A stretch of DNA of 64,000 nt from JANOSH01 sp031415695 (GTDB lineage: Bacteria; Actinomycetota; Acidimicrobiia; Acidimicrobiales; Ilumatobacteraceae): contig JANOSH010000021.1 of NCBI GenBank assembly GCA_031415695.1, positions 1 to 64,000 of the forward strand. Reading direction: 5' to 3'. The position numbers and the translations under genes were made by a program. Positions 1 to 7,907 of the stretch are shown here, one piece after another; the stretch's first letter is position 1; each line of letters opens with the position of its first letter. Below the pieces are notes generated by a model, which worked only from the letters and a program-made list of their open reading frames with translations, had not been told where the DNA came from and did no database searches.

Positions 1-10
1 TACTGAGACT

Positions 11-564
11 GTGCGATCCCGTTCCGCGTTCATCATTGCGGCGTGCGTGACGCTGGCTGGTTGTAGCAGCGTGTCGACGCCGACATTCCCGGCGAGTCCC
101 GACACCGGCGGGGCTCCCACGACGACACTAGGCCCGGAAGCACTCAACGAGCTGATGGTGGCGAACGGTCGAGCGACGAGAGAGATCTGCCCATTGTTAA
201 GCCCGAAGGCGGTGGCATCCAGCTTCGACGAGAACCGTCCGCTCACCACCCAGCCGATGGTGGAGGCACGCGGTCCGGCCTGTGGCTACCACATCCTCGA
301 AGTGGCGGGTACCTTTTGGTCGTACAGTTCCAGGCATTAGCCGACTGGGACGAGCACCTCGCCCAGGGTCGACGCGTCGACGGTCTGGGATATCCAGCCC
401 GTATCGAGACCGAAGCCGTCGTCTCCCTCTACGTCCTCGACGTCGAACGCCACGTCGTCGTCATGTTCCGGGCGCCCCAGAGCGACAACGCCGTCACAGC
501 GTTGCTTCGCGTCGCCGCACACGTTTACGGCGTCACCGCCAGCGACCTCATCCTCAGCAGTTGA
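11..564 (+). pseudogene. Frameshifted small secreted lipoprotein
   Basis: A GTG start at 11 opens a frame with a lipoprotein signal (short basic N terminus, hydrophobic stretch, lipobox LAGC), followed by a Thr/Pro/Gly linker and a Cys-containing domain (EICPLLSPKAV, GPACGYH). This frame ends at 340. The second half of the same domain continues in another frame to 564 (LVVQFQALADWDEH through AAHVYGVTASD). The shift lies near 300-315. The overall pattern of a lipobox plus a C-x-LL domain with paired cysteines resembles DUF3558-like actinobacterial lipoproteins, but that is a weak match. It is either a decayed gene or a sequencing error; the neighbouring broken genes favour decay. Confidence 0.55.
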
Positions 565-816
565 ACCAGGGATATATCCGGGCTATCCGGATCCGGACCA
601 CAGGGTCTGGATGGGTGGAGATTCAGGTCGCAGTCGTCGCGGTTGATCTCGCAGGCTGGGAGGACAGCTCGGCGCTGTTCGGCAAGGACTCATGTCGGTG
701 CTGACACGCGCCGAAGTCGCCATCCGCCCTAAGGCGTCGACGTGGGTACTTCAACAAAGTAAGTTGTCAAACCGGGGTAGCAACACACCTCGTCGTTGAC
801 CTCCTCGGCGGCCGTC

Positions 817-1200
817 TCATGGGACGAGCGATCTGATTCGTGGCCAGACGATGTCGGCCGCTTCTCGGTAGCTTGGCGCGCCGGGAAACAGCTGCGGTAC
901 GACGTTGTCGTAGGTCTGCGCTAGTTCGCCAAGGTTGCGTTCGATCCGGTCGATTCGGTTCGTTCGACCCTGCTTTACGAGGTCGAACTTCGTGGCGGCG
1001 AACTGTGCGACTGTGTCGTCGTTGACAGCGCCTTGGAGCATCACTGCGAGGTCCGCCAGGTCGGTCTTGTCCTGTCGGAGCAAGCGGTATCGGATCTCGC
1101 CGAGCACCCTGACCGTGTTGCTGAGTTGCTGTCGCGGGCTCGCACCGTGACGAACGCGTCGAAGCCGGTGACCGTCGATGATCTCTTCGAGGGAATCTGA
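817..1200 (-). CDS. Possible antitoxin-like partner of the RelE-like gene, start uncertain
   Basis: An open frame follows the RelE-like gene on the same strand and encodes a charged, mostly helical protein (TVRVLGEIRYRLLRQ, QFAATKFDLVKQGR, RIDRIERNLGEL, ending WPRIRSLVP). No ATG or GTG begins the frame right after the toxin stop; the first good GTG is inside it. The stretch around 1140-1180 reads more naturally in a second frame (TGFDAFVTVRA) before returning, which suggests two compensating frameshifts that altered about 15 residues. Position and helical character fit a partner of the toxin. The family is not recognised. Confidence 0.4.
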   Translation of the reverse strand, partial: SDSLEEIIDGHRLRRVRHGASPRQQLSNTVRVLGEIRYRLLRQDKTDLADLAVMLQGAVNDDTVAQFAATKFDLVKQGRTNRIDRIERNLGELAQTYDNVVPQLFPGAPSYREAADIVWPRIRSLVP

Positions 1201-1208
1201 ACATTCGG

Positions 1209-1451
1209 CTATGGATGGGGTCCGAAGCCGACAACGATGATTGTGTCCTCGTTCGTCGGGTCGTAGATCCACCAAATGCGCCATGCGCGCGGGGTGTTGT
1301 TGGCGACATAAGACTGCCAAACGTCATCGGCGTATCGCTTGGTCCGAAGACCCGGGTGCCGGGGGTCGGCACCGAGTTGATCGAGCGCCTTCCGGACGCG
1401 CTTGGCCCACTCGGGGTGACGTCGCAGGAGCTTTTGTCCATCGTCGACCAC
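1209..1451 (-). CDS. RelE/HigB-like toxin, N terminus probably shortened
   Basis: 80 aa with a GTG start only 5 bp from the 3' end of the tRNA-Ser gene. The C-terminal half (KALDQLGADPRHPGLRTKRY, WQSYVANNTPRAWRIWW, DTIIVVGFGPHP) has the RelE/ParE-superfamily look of small ribosome-associated RNases or gyrase poisons. Full-length relatives normally carry about ten more N-terminal residues, and here that part would run into the tRNA, so the gene may have been truncated at an insertion boundary. A possible partner lies directly downstream on the same strand. Whether it is still toxic cannot be told. Confidence 0.6.
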   Translation of the reverse strand: MVDDGQKLLRRHPEWAKRVRKALDQLGADPRHPGLRTKRYADDVWQSYVANNTPRAWRIWWIYDPTNEDTIIVVGFGPHP

Positions 1452-1455
1452 TACG

Positions 1456-1540
1456 CGGAACGGGAGGGATTCGAACCCTCGGTGAGTCTCCCCACGTCCG
1501 CTTTCAAGGCGGGTGCATTCGTCCGCTCTGCCACCGTTCC
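1456..1540 (-). tRNA. tRNA-Ser(UGA)
   Basis: The minus strand folds as a class II tRNA. The 7-bp acceptor stem GGAACGG/CCGTTCC spans 1540-1534 and 1463-1457 with discriminator G at 1456. The anticodon loop CTTGAAA carries TGA, there is a long variable arm, and the T arm reads GGTTCGAATCC. Length is 85 nt and no CCA is encoded. Confidence 0.95.
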
Positions 1541-1541
1541 G

Positions 1542-1895
1542 TCCTACACGCTACCGGATCGCAAACGTCGCCGTGGAATCATTGCGGGGGTTATCCCTAC
1601 CCCTCGGCCACCGGTCTGCCGGACCGACTCGTCGGCGCGCAAGCCTCAGGCTGAGTTCATGCTCTAGTCCTGCCAGTTTCAGTTTCCGTTATCGATGGTT
1701 CGTGGTCGTCGCCTGGATTGCCGCGGTCATCGTTCGTTGGCGAATCGATCGGCACCGTCTCGCCCGACCGGCACACGGCAAGGGCTCAAGTCGAATTCGA
1801 GCCGGAAGTGGCGTATGACCTGAGCGCTGTCGCTGCTCAAATCGACGCGTTGGCTGAGCCCTTGAGAACCAACGGGACAAGTATGATGATTGGGT
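1542..1895. other. Stretch without a supported gene
   Basis: About 350 bp between tRNA-Ser and a broken toxin-antitoxin pair. Short open frames exist, and one fragment near 1680-1725 reads like a membrane segment (YRWFVVVAWIAAVIV), but no frame has a start, length and family resemblance that together support a gene. It fits the decayed character of its surroundings. Confidence 0.5.
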
Positions 1896-2146
1896 ATGAG
1901 CACGAAGCAGCGTCGCACGGTCACCCTCGATCCCGATACCGTTCGTCGGGTCGACTGCCTACGGCGTGAACGATCGCTGTGGCTTTCGTGAACGAAGCTC
2001 TCATCGCATACTCGGCCCAGTTGGAACGAGAGATCTACGAGGCGAAGCCACTGACGACCGACGAGCGAGCTTGGACGGCGGCGGTTGCCGTGGCCTTCGT
2101 TGGCGATGACGACGAGGATTGGGACGCCCTGTTCCCCTCCGACTAA
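1896..2146 (+). pseudogene. Frameshifted ribbon-helix-helix-like antitoxin
   Basis: An ATG at 1896 starts MSTKQRRTVTLDPDTVRRVD, the look of a ribbon-helix-helix antitoxin N terminus, but this frame stops at 1989-1991 after 31 residues. From 1979 a second frame continues plausibly (VAFVNEALIAYSAQLEREI through DDDEDWDALFPSD) to a stop at 2144-2146, which overlaps the ATG of the following MazF-like remnant as TAATG. The gene order, the acidic C terminus and the stop/start overlap are typical of a mazEF-type operon. The frameshift near 1975 should abolish a full-length product. Confidence 0.55.
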
Positions 2147-2313
2147 TGAAGTGTGGAGAGATCTGGCTCGCTGAACTCGACAAGCGCCGGCCAGCGGTCA
2201 TATTCCGAGTTGTTCCTTGGCTGAACGAGGTGCATCTAGTACCACCTCACGGTCGCCGTGTGCACGGTATTAGGTTGTTGATCGTCACCGACAAGGAGAG
2301 TGCCAATGTCTGA
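2146..2313 (+). pseudogene. MazF-like toxin remnant
   Basis: The product begins MKCGEIWLAELDKRRPAVIF, matching the typical MazF/PemK start (GEIW.., RRPvvv), and continues WLNEVHLV. It then departs from the family: a short out-of-frame piece (LTVAV) is followed by a return to HGIR, and the frame ends at 55 residues where MazF toxins normally reach about 110. This looks like two indels plus loss of the C-terminal half. The 3' end overlaps the start of the next small gene. Confidence 0.55.
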
Positions 2314-2524
2314 ACTGGTAGCCGACGAGGCCGTACCGTTCTCGCAGTTCGTCGGCGACAACCCCGCGTCGTTGCTCCCCGACTGGTACATGCCGACGCC
2401 CATGAGTGGGGTCGGCAGCGTACGGCGGTGGAGACGCATCGTGGCCATTATCGCGGTAGTGAGTTTTGTGGTTCTCAACGTGTACGGGTTGTGCAGCACC
2501 TACGGCTCGATCACCATCGGATGA
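2306..2524 (+). CDS. Small single-pass membrane protein
   Basis: 72 aa. ATG at 2306 is chosen over the in-frame GTG at 2300 because the purine-rich AAGGAGAG at 2293-2300 sits at ribosome-binding distance. An acidic, Pro-containing N-terminal half (VADEAVPFSQFVGD, LLPDWYMPTP) precedes a basic RRWRR and one hydrophobic segment (IVAIIAVVSFVVLNVYGL), followed by a short polar tail. This suggests a single membrane span with a cytoplasmic N terminus. No family is recognised and a function cannot be given. Confidence 0.5.
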   Translation: MSELVADEAVPFSQFVGDNPASLLPDWYMPTPMSGVGSVRRWRRIVAIIAVVSFVVLNVYGLCSTYGSITIG

Positions 2525-2540
2525 CGAAGATTATTGACCA

Positions 2541-2936
2541 ATGACTATGGTCGCTGGTCAGGTAGAGTCGAGGCATGAGGCGGAAGCTCGGCAGCTATCG
2601 CCTACAGCGCTGCGTAGGATCCAGGCTGCCTCGGCGCTCCTCGTTAGCCCGATCTCTTTCTGGGAGTTGGCGATGCTCGTTGAGAAAGGTCGCGTCGCGC
2701 TTGATCGTCCAACACAAGAGTGGGTCATCGACTTTCGAGAGAGTAACAAGGTGCATGTCGCAGAACTGTCCTCGGCCATCGCCGTTAGCGCAGGAGAGCT
2801 AGCCGATTTTCATGGCGACCCTGCCGACCGGTTGATCGTTGCAACTGCGCGGTCGCTTCGTCTCCCGGTGGTTACCAAGGACGACAAGATTCGGGTGTAC
2901 GCCAAGTCCACTCGGCTTGTAACGGCTATCTGGTAA
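2541..2936 (+). pseudogene. VapC-like PIN-domain toxin lacking its N terminus
   Basis: Residues from about 20 onward are a clear PIN-domain ribonuclease of the VapC type. SPTALRRIQAASALLVSPISFWELAML holds the conserved Glu, and HGDPADRLIVATARSLRLPVVTKDDKI holds the two later Asp residues. The first strand with the invariant Asp (usually LLDTHVxLW) is missing; instead the frame begins with an unrelated 18 residues, and an in-frame stop lies just upstream. No antitoxin gene precedes it. Loss of one metal-binding Asp should inactivate the enzyme. Confidence 0.6.
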
Positions 2937-2965
2937 ACGCTTCTAGCGTCGTCGCCTAAGCGCTG

Positions 2966-3907
2966 CTACTCGGCGATGATTTTGGCACGGAGGTCCTGCA
3001 CCCAATCATCGGCCGACCGCCATGCCTGATCGGCGTGAGCGCGAAGTGTGCTGCCGTGGGTGCCAGCCGCAGGATAGCTCCCAAGAAACTTCACGCCGCC
3101 CTGCTTGGCATGAAGGTCACGGATTGCATCGGCGAGCACCTCGTCGGCGATATGGCCTTCGGCGTCGATGACAAAACAGTAGTCGCCAAGCCCGCCGGCC
3201 TTCGTGGGTCGCGACTCCAACTTTGTGAGGTTGATTCGCCGGGCTGCGAACTCGGCCAGGATCGACATGAGACTCCCCGGCTCATTTGCTCGCTGGTAGA
3301 CGACAATGGACGTTTTGTCGTGACCGGTCGGCGCCGGAATCCCATCGGGTGCCACAAGCACAAACCGGGTCTGATTACCAGGATGATCGGCAATATCGGC
3401 GGCAATGATCTCTAAGCCAAACAGGGTCGCTGCGGCCCGTGGGGCAATGGCGGCCACTCCGACCAAACGTTTCGCGGCAACAATTTCGGCGGCACCCGCA
3501 GTGGAATCTGCGGTTCGGCGCACAGCATCGGGCAGGTTGTTTTTCACCCATTCATGGCATTGAGCGGTGGCCACGGGGATGGAAAGTACCTCGCAAATGT
3601 CGCCCAAAAGGGTGCCTGGTAACGCCATGAGGCAATGTTCGATGTCGAGCACCACTTCACGTTGGACCAGCAGGGTGTGGTTGAACATCAGCTCGTCTTG
3701 CGACAAGTTGACTGTGCCCTCGATTGAATTTTCGATTGCCACGAAGCCGTAGTCGACGTCTCGACTCGCTACCGCAACGAGTACATCAGGCATCGAACGC
3801 AGCGGGACGAGGTCGGCCGCGTTTAGATCGGGTTCGGTACGCAACGCCTGTTCGGTAAAGGTTCCGAACGGACCGAGAAATCCAACACGTGAGGCACGAG
3901 ACAGCAC
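2966..3907 (-). CDS. pheA: Prephenate dehydratase
   Basis: 313 aa from a GTG at 3907. It converts prephenate to phenylpyruvate in phenylalanine synthesis. The catalytic domain (about 6-185) begins with GFLGPFGTFTEQAL and contains GFVAIENSIEGTV and the family TRF motif in NQTRFVLVA. It is followed by an ACT regulatory domain (about 200-275: KTSIVVYQRANEPGSLMSIL, NLTKLESRP), so Phe feedback inhibition is likely. No chorismate mutase domain is fused, as is usual for actinobacterial PheA. The gene is divergent from larB with only a few base pairs between the starts, so its promoter must lie in or next to larB coding sequence. Confidence 0.92.
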   Translation of the reverse strand: MLSRASRVGFLGPFGTFTEQALRTEPDLNAADLVPLRSMPDVLVAVASRDVDYGFVAIENSIEGTVNLSQDELMFNHTLLVQREVVLDIEHCLMALPGTLLGDICEVLSIPVATAQCHEWVKNNLPDAVRRTADSTAGAAEIVAAKRLVGVAAIAPRAAATLFGLEIIAADIADHPGNQTRFVLVAPDGIPAPTGHDKTSIVVYQRANEPGSLMSILAEFAARRINLTKLESRPTKAGGLGDYCFVIDAEGHIADEVLADAIRDLHAKQGGVKFLGSYPAAGTHGSTLRAHADQAWRSADDWVQDLRAKIIAE

Positions 3908-3915
3908 GATGGACC

Positions 3916-4680
3916 ATGCTAGGTGAGGTGGACGCGCTTGACCTTCGAAGATTGCTGGATGACGTGGCGGCCGGTTCGGTTGACGTCGACGATGCCGCGG
4001 CGCAGCTCACCCGGTTGCCATGGGCCGATCTCGGCTATGCCCGCGTTGATCATCACCGATCGCTGCGACATGGCCAACCCGAAGCGGTGTACGGGCCAGG
4101 CAAAAGCATTGAACACCTGGTCGGGATTGTCGGCGAACTCCTCGACCGAGGGTCAGGCCCAGTACTGGTCACGCGTGTTAGCGACGTCCAGTCCAACGCA
4201 ACACAAGCGGCTCATCCCGGTGGCGAGCGCCACGGCAACGTGCTGGTCTGGCGGCCACGCGCGTTGAACCGACCAGAACGCGTCGTAGTCGCCGCCGCTG
4301 GAACCGCCGACCTGCCCGTAGCCGATGAATGCGCTGCGGTGCTGGCGGCATACGGCCTAATGCCGGTGCGCCTAACCGATGTAGGTGTTGCTGGACTGCA
4401 CCGACTGTTGCCGCACGTCGACGAACTTGCCGCTGCCGACATTGTTGTCGCTGTGGCGGGCATGGAAGGCGCGCTCGCCAGCGTTGTGGGCGGCATCACC
4501 GGCGCGCCAGTCATTGCGGTGCCGACGAGTGTGGGTTACGGCTCGTCGCTTGAAGGCATCACCGCGTTACTTGCCATGCTCAGTAGCTGCGCAAGTGGCG
4601 TCACGGTGGTCGGCATAGACAACGGTTTCGGCGCAGCATGCGCGGTGCTGCGCGTCCTCAGCCAGAATGCCCGGCAATGA
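3916..4680 (+). CDS. larB: LarB, carboxylase of nickel-pincer cofactor synthesis
   Basis: 254 aa. The family carboxylates and hydrolyses nicotinic acid adenine dinucleotide to a dicarboxylated mononucleotide, the first step to the nickel-pincer nucleotide cofactor of LarA-type racemases. The C-terminal half is PurE-like (VVVAAAGTADLPVADECA, VVAVAGMEGALASVVGGITG, PVIAVPTSVGYG). ATG at 3916 is preferred; an in-frame upstream ATG at 3889 would run into pheA. It is coupled to larC by an ATGA overlap. No larE or larA is found in the window. Confidence 0.9.
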   Translation: MLGEVDALDLRRLLDDVAAGSVDVDDAAAQLTRLPWADLGYARVDHHRSLRHGQPEAVYGPGKSIEHLVGIVGELLDRGSGPVLVTRVSDVQSNATQAAHPGGERHGNVLVWRPRALNRPERVVVAAAGTADLPVADECAAVLAAYGLMPVRLTDVGVAGLHRLLPHVDELAAADIVVAVAGMEGALASVVGGITGAPVIAVPTSVGYGSSLEGITALLAMLSSCASGVTVVGIDNGFGAACAVLRVLSQNARQ

Positions 4681-5849
4681 CACGCATTGCTTGGTTCCAT
4701 TGTTTCTCCGGCGTAGCTGGCGATATGACGTTCGCATCGCTGCTACACGCCGGTGCCGACGAGACCGAGGTCAGGCAAATCCTCGCGCAACTACCTATCG
4801 ACGGATGGACGATGGACATTGCCACCACCCAGCGCAATGGAATCGCCGGCCGCCATGTGCGAGTCGATGTTCACGACCACCACTCCCATCGCACGTTCGC
4901 GGACATTCGAACCATCGTGCAGACCGCGTCACTACCCGCACGTGTGGAACAGCGGGCCCTCGCAACCTTCCGGGCATTGGCCGAGGTTGAAGCAGCAATT
5001 CACGGTACAACGGTCGACCATGTGCACTTCCACGAGGTAGGCGGACACGACGCTGTCGTCGATGTGGTCGGGTCATGTGCCGCGCTCGAAGTGCTTGGTA
5101 TCGACGAGATCTACTGCTCGCCCATCGCCCAGGGCCTCGGCACCGTCAAAGCCGATCACGGCATCCTGCCCGCTCCTGCGCCCGCTACACTTGGGCTACT
5201 TGCTCGCCGCAGCGCTCCGACGTACGGCCTCGACATCCCTCACGAGCTCACCACACCGACCGGCGCCGCGCTGATGACGACATTGGCTGTGGCGTTCGGA
5301 CCCATGCCGGCAATGACCGTGACAGCGGTTGGCTATGGAGCGGGTGGCCGCACCCTGGCCGAGCGGCCGAACCTAGTGCAGGTCGTCGTCGGTGAAGCGG
5401 TACACGCCACTGTGGGCGGTGTCGAGGCGGTGCAGCTTTCGGCCAACGTCGACGACGTCACCCCCGAGGTTCTTGCCCACACCGTCACACAGCTCTTGGC
5501 TGCGGGGGCCCACGATGCATGGGTGTCGCCCATTGTGATGAAAAAGGGTCGGCCAGCTCACACGATATCGGCGCTGTGCGACCCATCGCACGCCGCTCAT
5601 GTTCGTGGTGTTCTCGTGGCTGAAACCGGCACACTCGGAGTTCGCGCCGTACGCGTCGAACGCTGGCCTCAGGAACGAGCCGAGACCAGCGTTCGTGTTC
5701 GTGGATTCGATATCAGGGCCAAGACCGCCAACGGTCGCGTAAAGGTGGAACATGACGACGCTGTAACTGCGGCCATCGCCCTCGGTGTGCCCCTTCGCGT
5801 GGTCATGGACGAGGCGACACATGCCGCACTACAAAGCTCTTGCGACTAG
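4677..5849 (+). CDS. larC: LarC, nickel insertion protein for nickel-pincer cofactor
   Basis: 390 aa from the ATG at 4677 (ATRIAW-type start MTRIAWFHCFSGVAGDM), overlapping the larB stop. LarC inserts nickel into the pyridinium bis-thiocarboxylate nucleotide in a CTP-dependent reaction. Visible family marks are FSGVAGDM, HVHFHEVGGHDAVVDVVG, TPTGAAL, YGAGGRTL and the C-terminal LSANVDDVTPEVL and WVSPIVMKKGRPAH. In Lactiplantibacillus the gene is read by a programmed frameshift; here both parts are one continuous frame. The last 21 bp overlap the convergent thioredoxin-like gene. Confidence 0.9.
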   Translation: MTRIAWFHCFSGVAGDMTFASLLHAGADETEVRQILAQLPIDGWTMDIATTQRNGIAGRHVRVDVHDHHSHRTFADIRTIVQTASLPARVEQRALATFRALAEVEAAIHGTTVDHVHFHEVGGHDAVVDVVGSCAALEVLGIDEIYCSPIAQGLGTVKADHGILPAPAPATLGLLARRSAPTYGLDIPHELTTPTGAALMTTLAVAFGPMPAMTVTAVGYGAGGRTLAERPNLVQVVVGEAVHATVGGVEAVQLSANVDDVTPEVLAHTVTQLLAAGAHDAWVSPIVMKKGRPAHTISALCDPSHAAHVRGVLVAETGTLGVRAVRVERWPQERAETSVRVRGFDIRAKTANGRVKVEHDDAVTAAIALGVPLRVVMDEATHAALQSSCD

Positions 5850-6464
5850 CGCCTCAAGCGCGCTGATTTCGACCTCGCCGGATTGGCGGGCAACAACCGT
5901 GCCGTCGGCCTTGATGAGCACGAAATATGGGAACCCGGTGAGGCCATAGGCACTTGAAGCCGTGCGCTTGATATCGTCGGCCATGACTGGCTTGGTCCAG
6001 CCTTCCTTGGCCAACCATTTCGACGGCGGATAGTTAGTCGCGGACTTTTCGACTGCGGTTGAAACAGCGACGAGGTCGAGGTTGGCCGGGACCTTGCCGC
6101 TCTTGATCCACGCCGTAAGCAACGGCACTTCGCGCTGGCAGTGCGGGCACCAGTGCGCCAGGAACACCAACAGGGTGGCTTTGGAACCGGGCTTGACCTC
6201 GACGGGGGTGCCATCAAAGGAGAACCCGCTCAGCGCCGGGGCCTTCTGGCCGAGTGCCGCATCGATACCAGCCTTGGGCAGTTCGATGAGCGGTGAACCA
6301 ACGGCCGTGACGGCCTGATTCTCCGAAACCTTGCCAGCCGCCACCGTGCCCGCTGCCGACGATCCGGTGCTCGTGTCGACCGGAGCCACGACCTCTTTGT
6401 CCTTGGCGCAACCGGCGGCGAGGACAGCCGACAGCACGATGGCGGTGATGAGACGCTTACTCAT
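5829..6464 (-). CDS. TlpA/ResA-like thioredoxin-fold lipoprotein
   Basis: 211 aa from ATG at 6464. A lipobox signal (VLAAGC) and a Ser/Thr-rich linker place it on the outer face of the membrane. The thioredoxin fold carries WCPHC as active site and a cis-Pro in LTGFPYFVLI, as in TlpA/ResA-type thiol-disulfide oxidoreductases. It overlaps the end of the upstream dsbB-like gene (start at 6464, dsbB stop at 6457) and so is cotranscribed. The pair probably handles disulfide formation or isomerisation in exported proteins. The 3' end overlaps larC from the other strand. Confidence 0.87.
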   Translation of the reverse strand: MSKRLITAIVLSAVLAAGCAKDKEVVAPVDTSTGSSAAGTVAAGKVSENQAVTAVGSPLIELPKAGIDAALGQKAPALSGFSFDGTPVEVKPGSKATLLVFLAHWCPHCQREVPLLTAWIKSGKVPANLDLVAVSTAVEKSATNYPPSKWLAKEGWTKPVMADDIKRTASSAYGLTGFPYFVLIKADGTVVARQSGEVEISALEALVARAL

Positions 6465-7017
6465 TGGAATCTCCAAGTGTCATGAGGGTGAAAATTGCTA
6501 GGAAACCGGTAAAGGCCGAAAAGGCCAGGGTGACGAAACCAAACCGGTTGTACCAAACCTGGCTACAGGGTACGCCGGTACCGCATGCATCGGTTCCGCC
6601 CCACCACGACCGGCCGAGGAAATTCTCGACCGCGCCGCGCCCAACCGGTAGCTCCTGACCGTAGTGATACAGCGAAATACCGAGGCCGAACCCGCATAAC
6701 GCGATGGCGTACGGGCGAATAGCCAGATCGCGGCGGATGGCCGCAACGACCAGGATGATGGCAAGGCCGTACATGCTGATGCGCTGATACCAGCACAATA
6801 TGCACGGCGTGTAGTGGGCCACTTCGGAGAAGTAGAGGCTGCCGACCATGGCGGTAGCGGCCACCAATGCGCCGAGTCGCAGCGCCCACGGACGCATGGC
6901 CCGACGTAGACGTTTGAGTGGCCCAATTGGTAAAAGCCCTGCCAGCAGGACCAGCGCGCCAAGACCTGCCACCACCGAGAGTACTGAAAAGACAACCTGG
7001 AAGAACTGCTGATCCAT
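6457..7017 (-). CDS. DsbB/BdbC-like disulfide bond formation membrane protein
   Basis: 186 aa with four to five hydrophobic segments. The first periplasmic-side cysteine pair is in HYTPCILCWYQRISMY, a near-canonical DsbB CxxC with the following Arg. A second pair lies in a loop before the last helix (GGTDACGTGVPCSQVW). This family passes electrons from a thiol oxidase to quinone. The downstream thioredoxin-fold lipoprotein is its likely partner. ATG at 7017 follows a short leader; the divergent rhodanese gene starts 48 bp away. Confidence 0.88.
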   Translation of the reverse strand: MDQQFFQVVFSVLSVVAGLGALVLLAGLLPIGPLKRLRRAMRPWALRLGALVAATAMVGSLYFSEVAHYTPCILCWYQRISMYGLAIILVVAAIRRDLAIRPYAIALCGFGLGISLYHYGQELPVGRGAVENFLGRSWWGGTDACGTGVPCSQVWYNRFGFVTLAFSAFTGFLAIFTLMTLGDSNE

Positions 7018-7064
7018 GGGGCGTTAGTTTGCCCGATAGACGCGCCGCGTAGTGTTCAGGTCAC

Positions 7065-7907
7065 ATGATTGACATAGGACCACTACTTGTAGACGCCGAT
7101 TGGCTGGCCAGTCACCCCGAAGTGGTGCTGGTCGACCTGCGCTGGTACCTCGACGGCCGCTCGGGCCGCGACGCGTTCGTCAATCGGCATCTGCCTGGCG
7201 CAATCTTCATTGACCTTGCCGTGGCATTGTCGGCTGCCGGACCAGCTACGCATGGTCGCCACCCACTTCCGACACCCGAAGCATTTAGCGCAACGTTGGC
7301 CGCCAACGGCATTGGCGCACACACGCAGGTTGTCGCGTACGACGATAGCGGTGGAGGTACGGCTGGTCGGTTCGTCATCATGCTGCGAAGCATTGGTCGA
7401 CGCGCCGCATTACTCGACGGTGGCATCAAGTCATGGGCAGGACCGTTTGAAACCGGCCCGGGTTTGCCATCAACGCCTGTCGCAGCGGTGACTCCAATTC
7501 CGTGGCCAACGAGCTTCATCGCTACGAACGAAGGGCTCGACACCGCGCTCGAACAACCGGGCGTCGTGCTGGTCGATGCTCGTGCTGTCGAACGGTTCCG
7601 AGGCGAGGACGAGCCGATTGATCGTGTCGCCGGCCACATTCCCGGTGCCGTTAACCTTCCGGTGAGCGACGTCATCGATCCCGACACGGGTCGGTATCGA
7701 ACTCCCGACCAGTTGCGGTCCCGGTTTGCCTCACGTGGCATCGACGAAGCAACGTCGGTCATAGCATCGTGCGGTTCGGGTGTGTCCGCGTGCGCCGATC
7801 TTGTTGCCCTCGAGCTTGCGGGGTTCGGTCCGGGGCGGCTGTTCGTGCCGTCATGGTCAGGTTGGTCAGCCGACCACAGTCGACCCGTGGCGCAGGGTGC
7901 ACAATGA
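7065..7907 (+). CDS. sseA: Sulfurtransferase (rhodanese/3-mercaptopyruvate type)
   Basis: 280 aa with two rhodanese domains. The N-terminal one (about 10-130) is inactive-type and ends with LLDGGIKSW. The C-terminal one carries the catalytic Cys in ASCGSGVSACA. CGSGVSA resembles the mercaptopyruvate sulfurtransferase loop more than the CRKGVTA of thiosulfate rhodaneses, so 3-mercaptopyruvate is the likelier donor. The gene overlaps the following ABC permease by ATGA, an unusual coupling whose meaning is unclear. Confidence 0.88.
   Translation: MIDIGPLLVDADWLASHPEVVLVDLRWYLDGRSGRDAFVNRHLPGAIFIDLAVALSAAGPATHGRHPLPTPEAFSATLAANGIGAHTQVVAYDDSGGGTAGRFVIMLRSIGRRAALLDGGIKSWAGPFETGPGLPSTPVAAVTPIPWPTSFIATNEGLDTALEQPGVVLVDARAVERFRGEDEPIDRVAGHIPGAVNLPVSDVIDPDTGRYRTPDQLRSRFASRGIDEATSVIASCGSGVSACADLVALELAGFGPGRLFVPSWSGWSADHSRPVAQGAQ

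Noticed and set aside
565..816. Possible small gene after the broken lipoprotein
   Set aside because: Short frames only, without ribosome-binding site or recognisable product.
1680..1740. Fragment resembling the first membrane span of an MMPL/RND transporter
   Set aside because: Only about 17 hydrophobic residues match, which any membrane segment would do.
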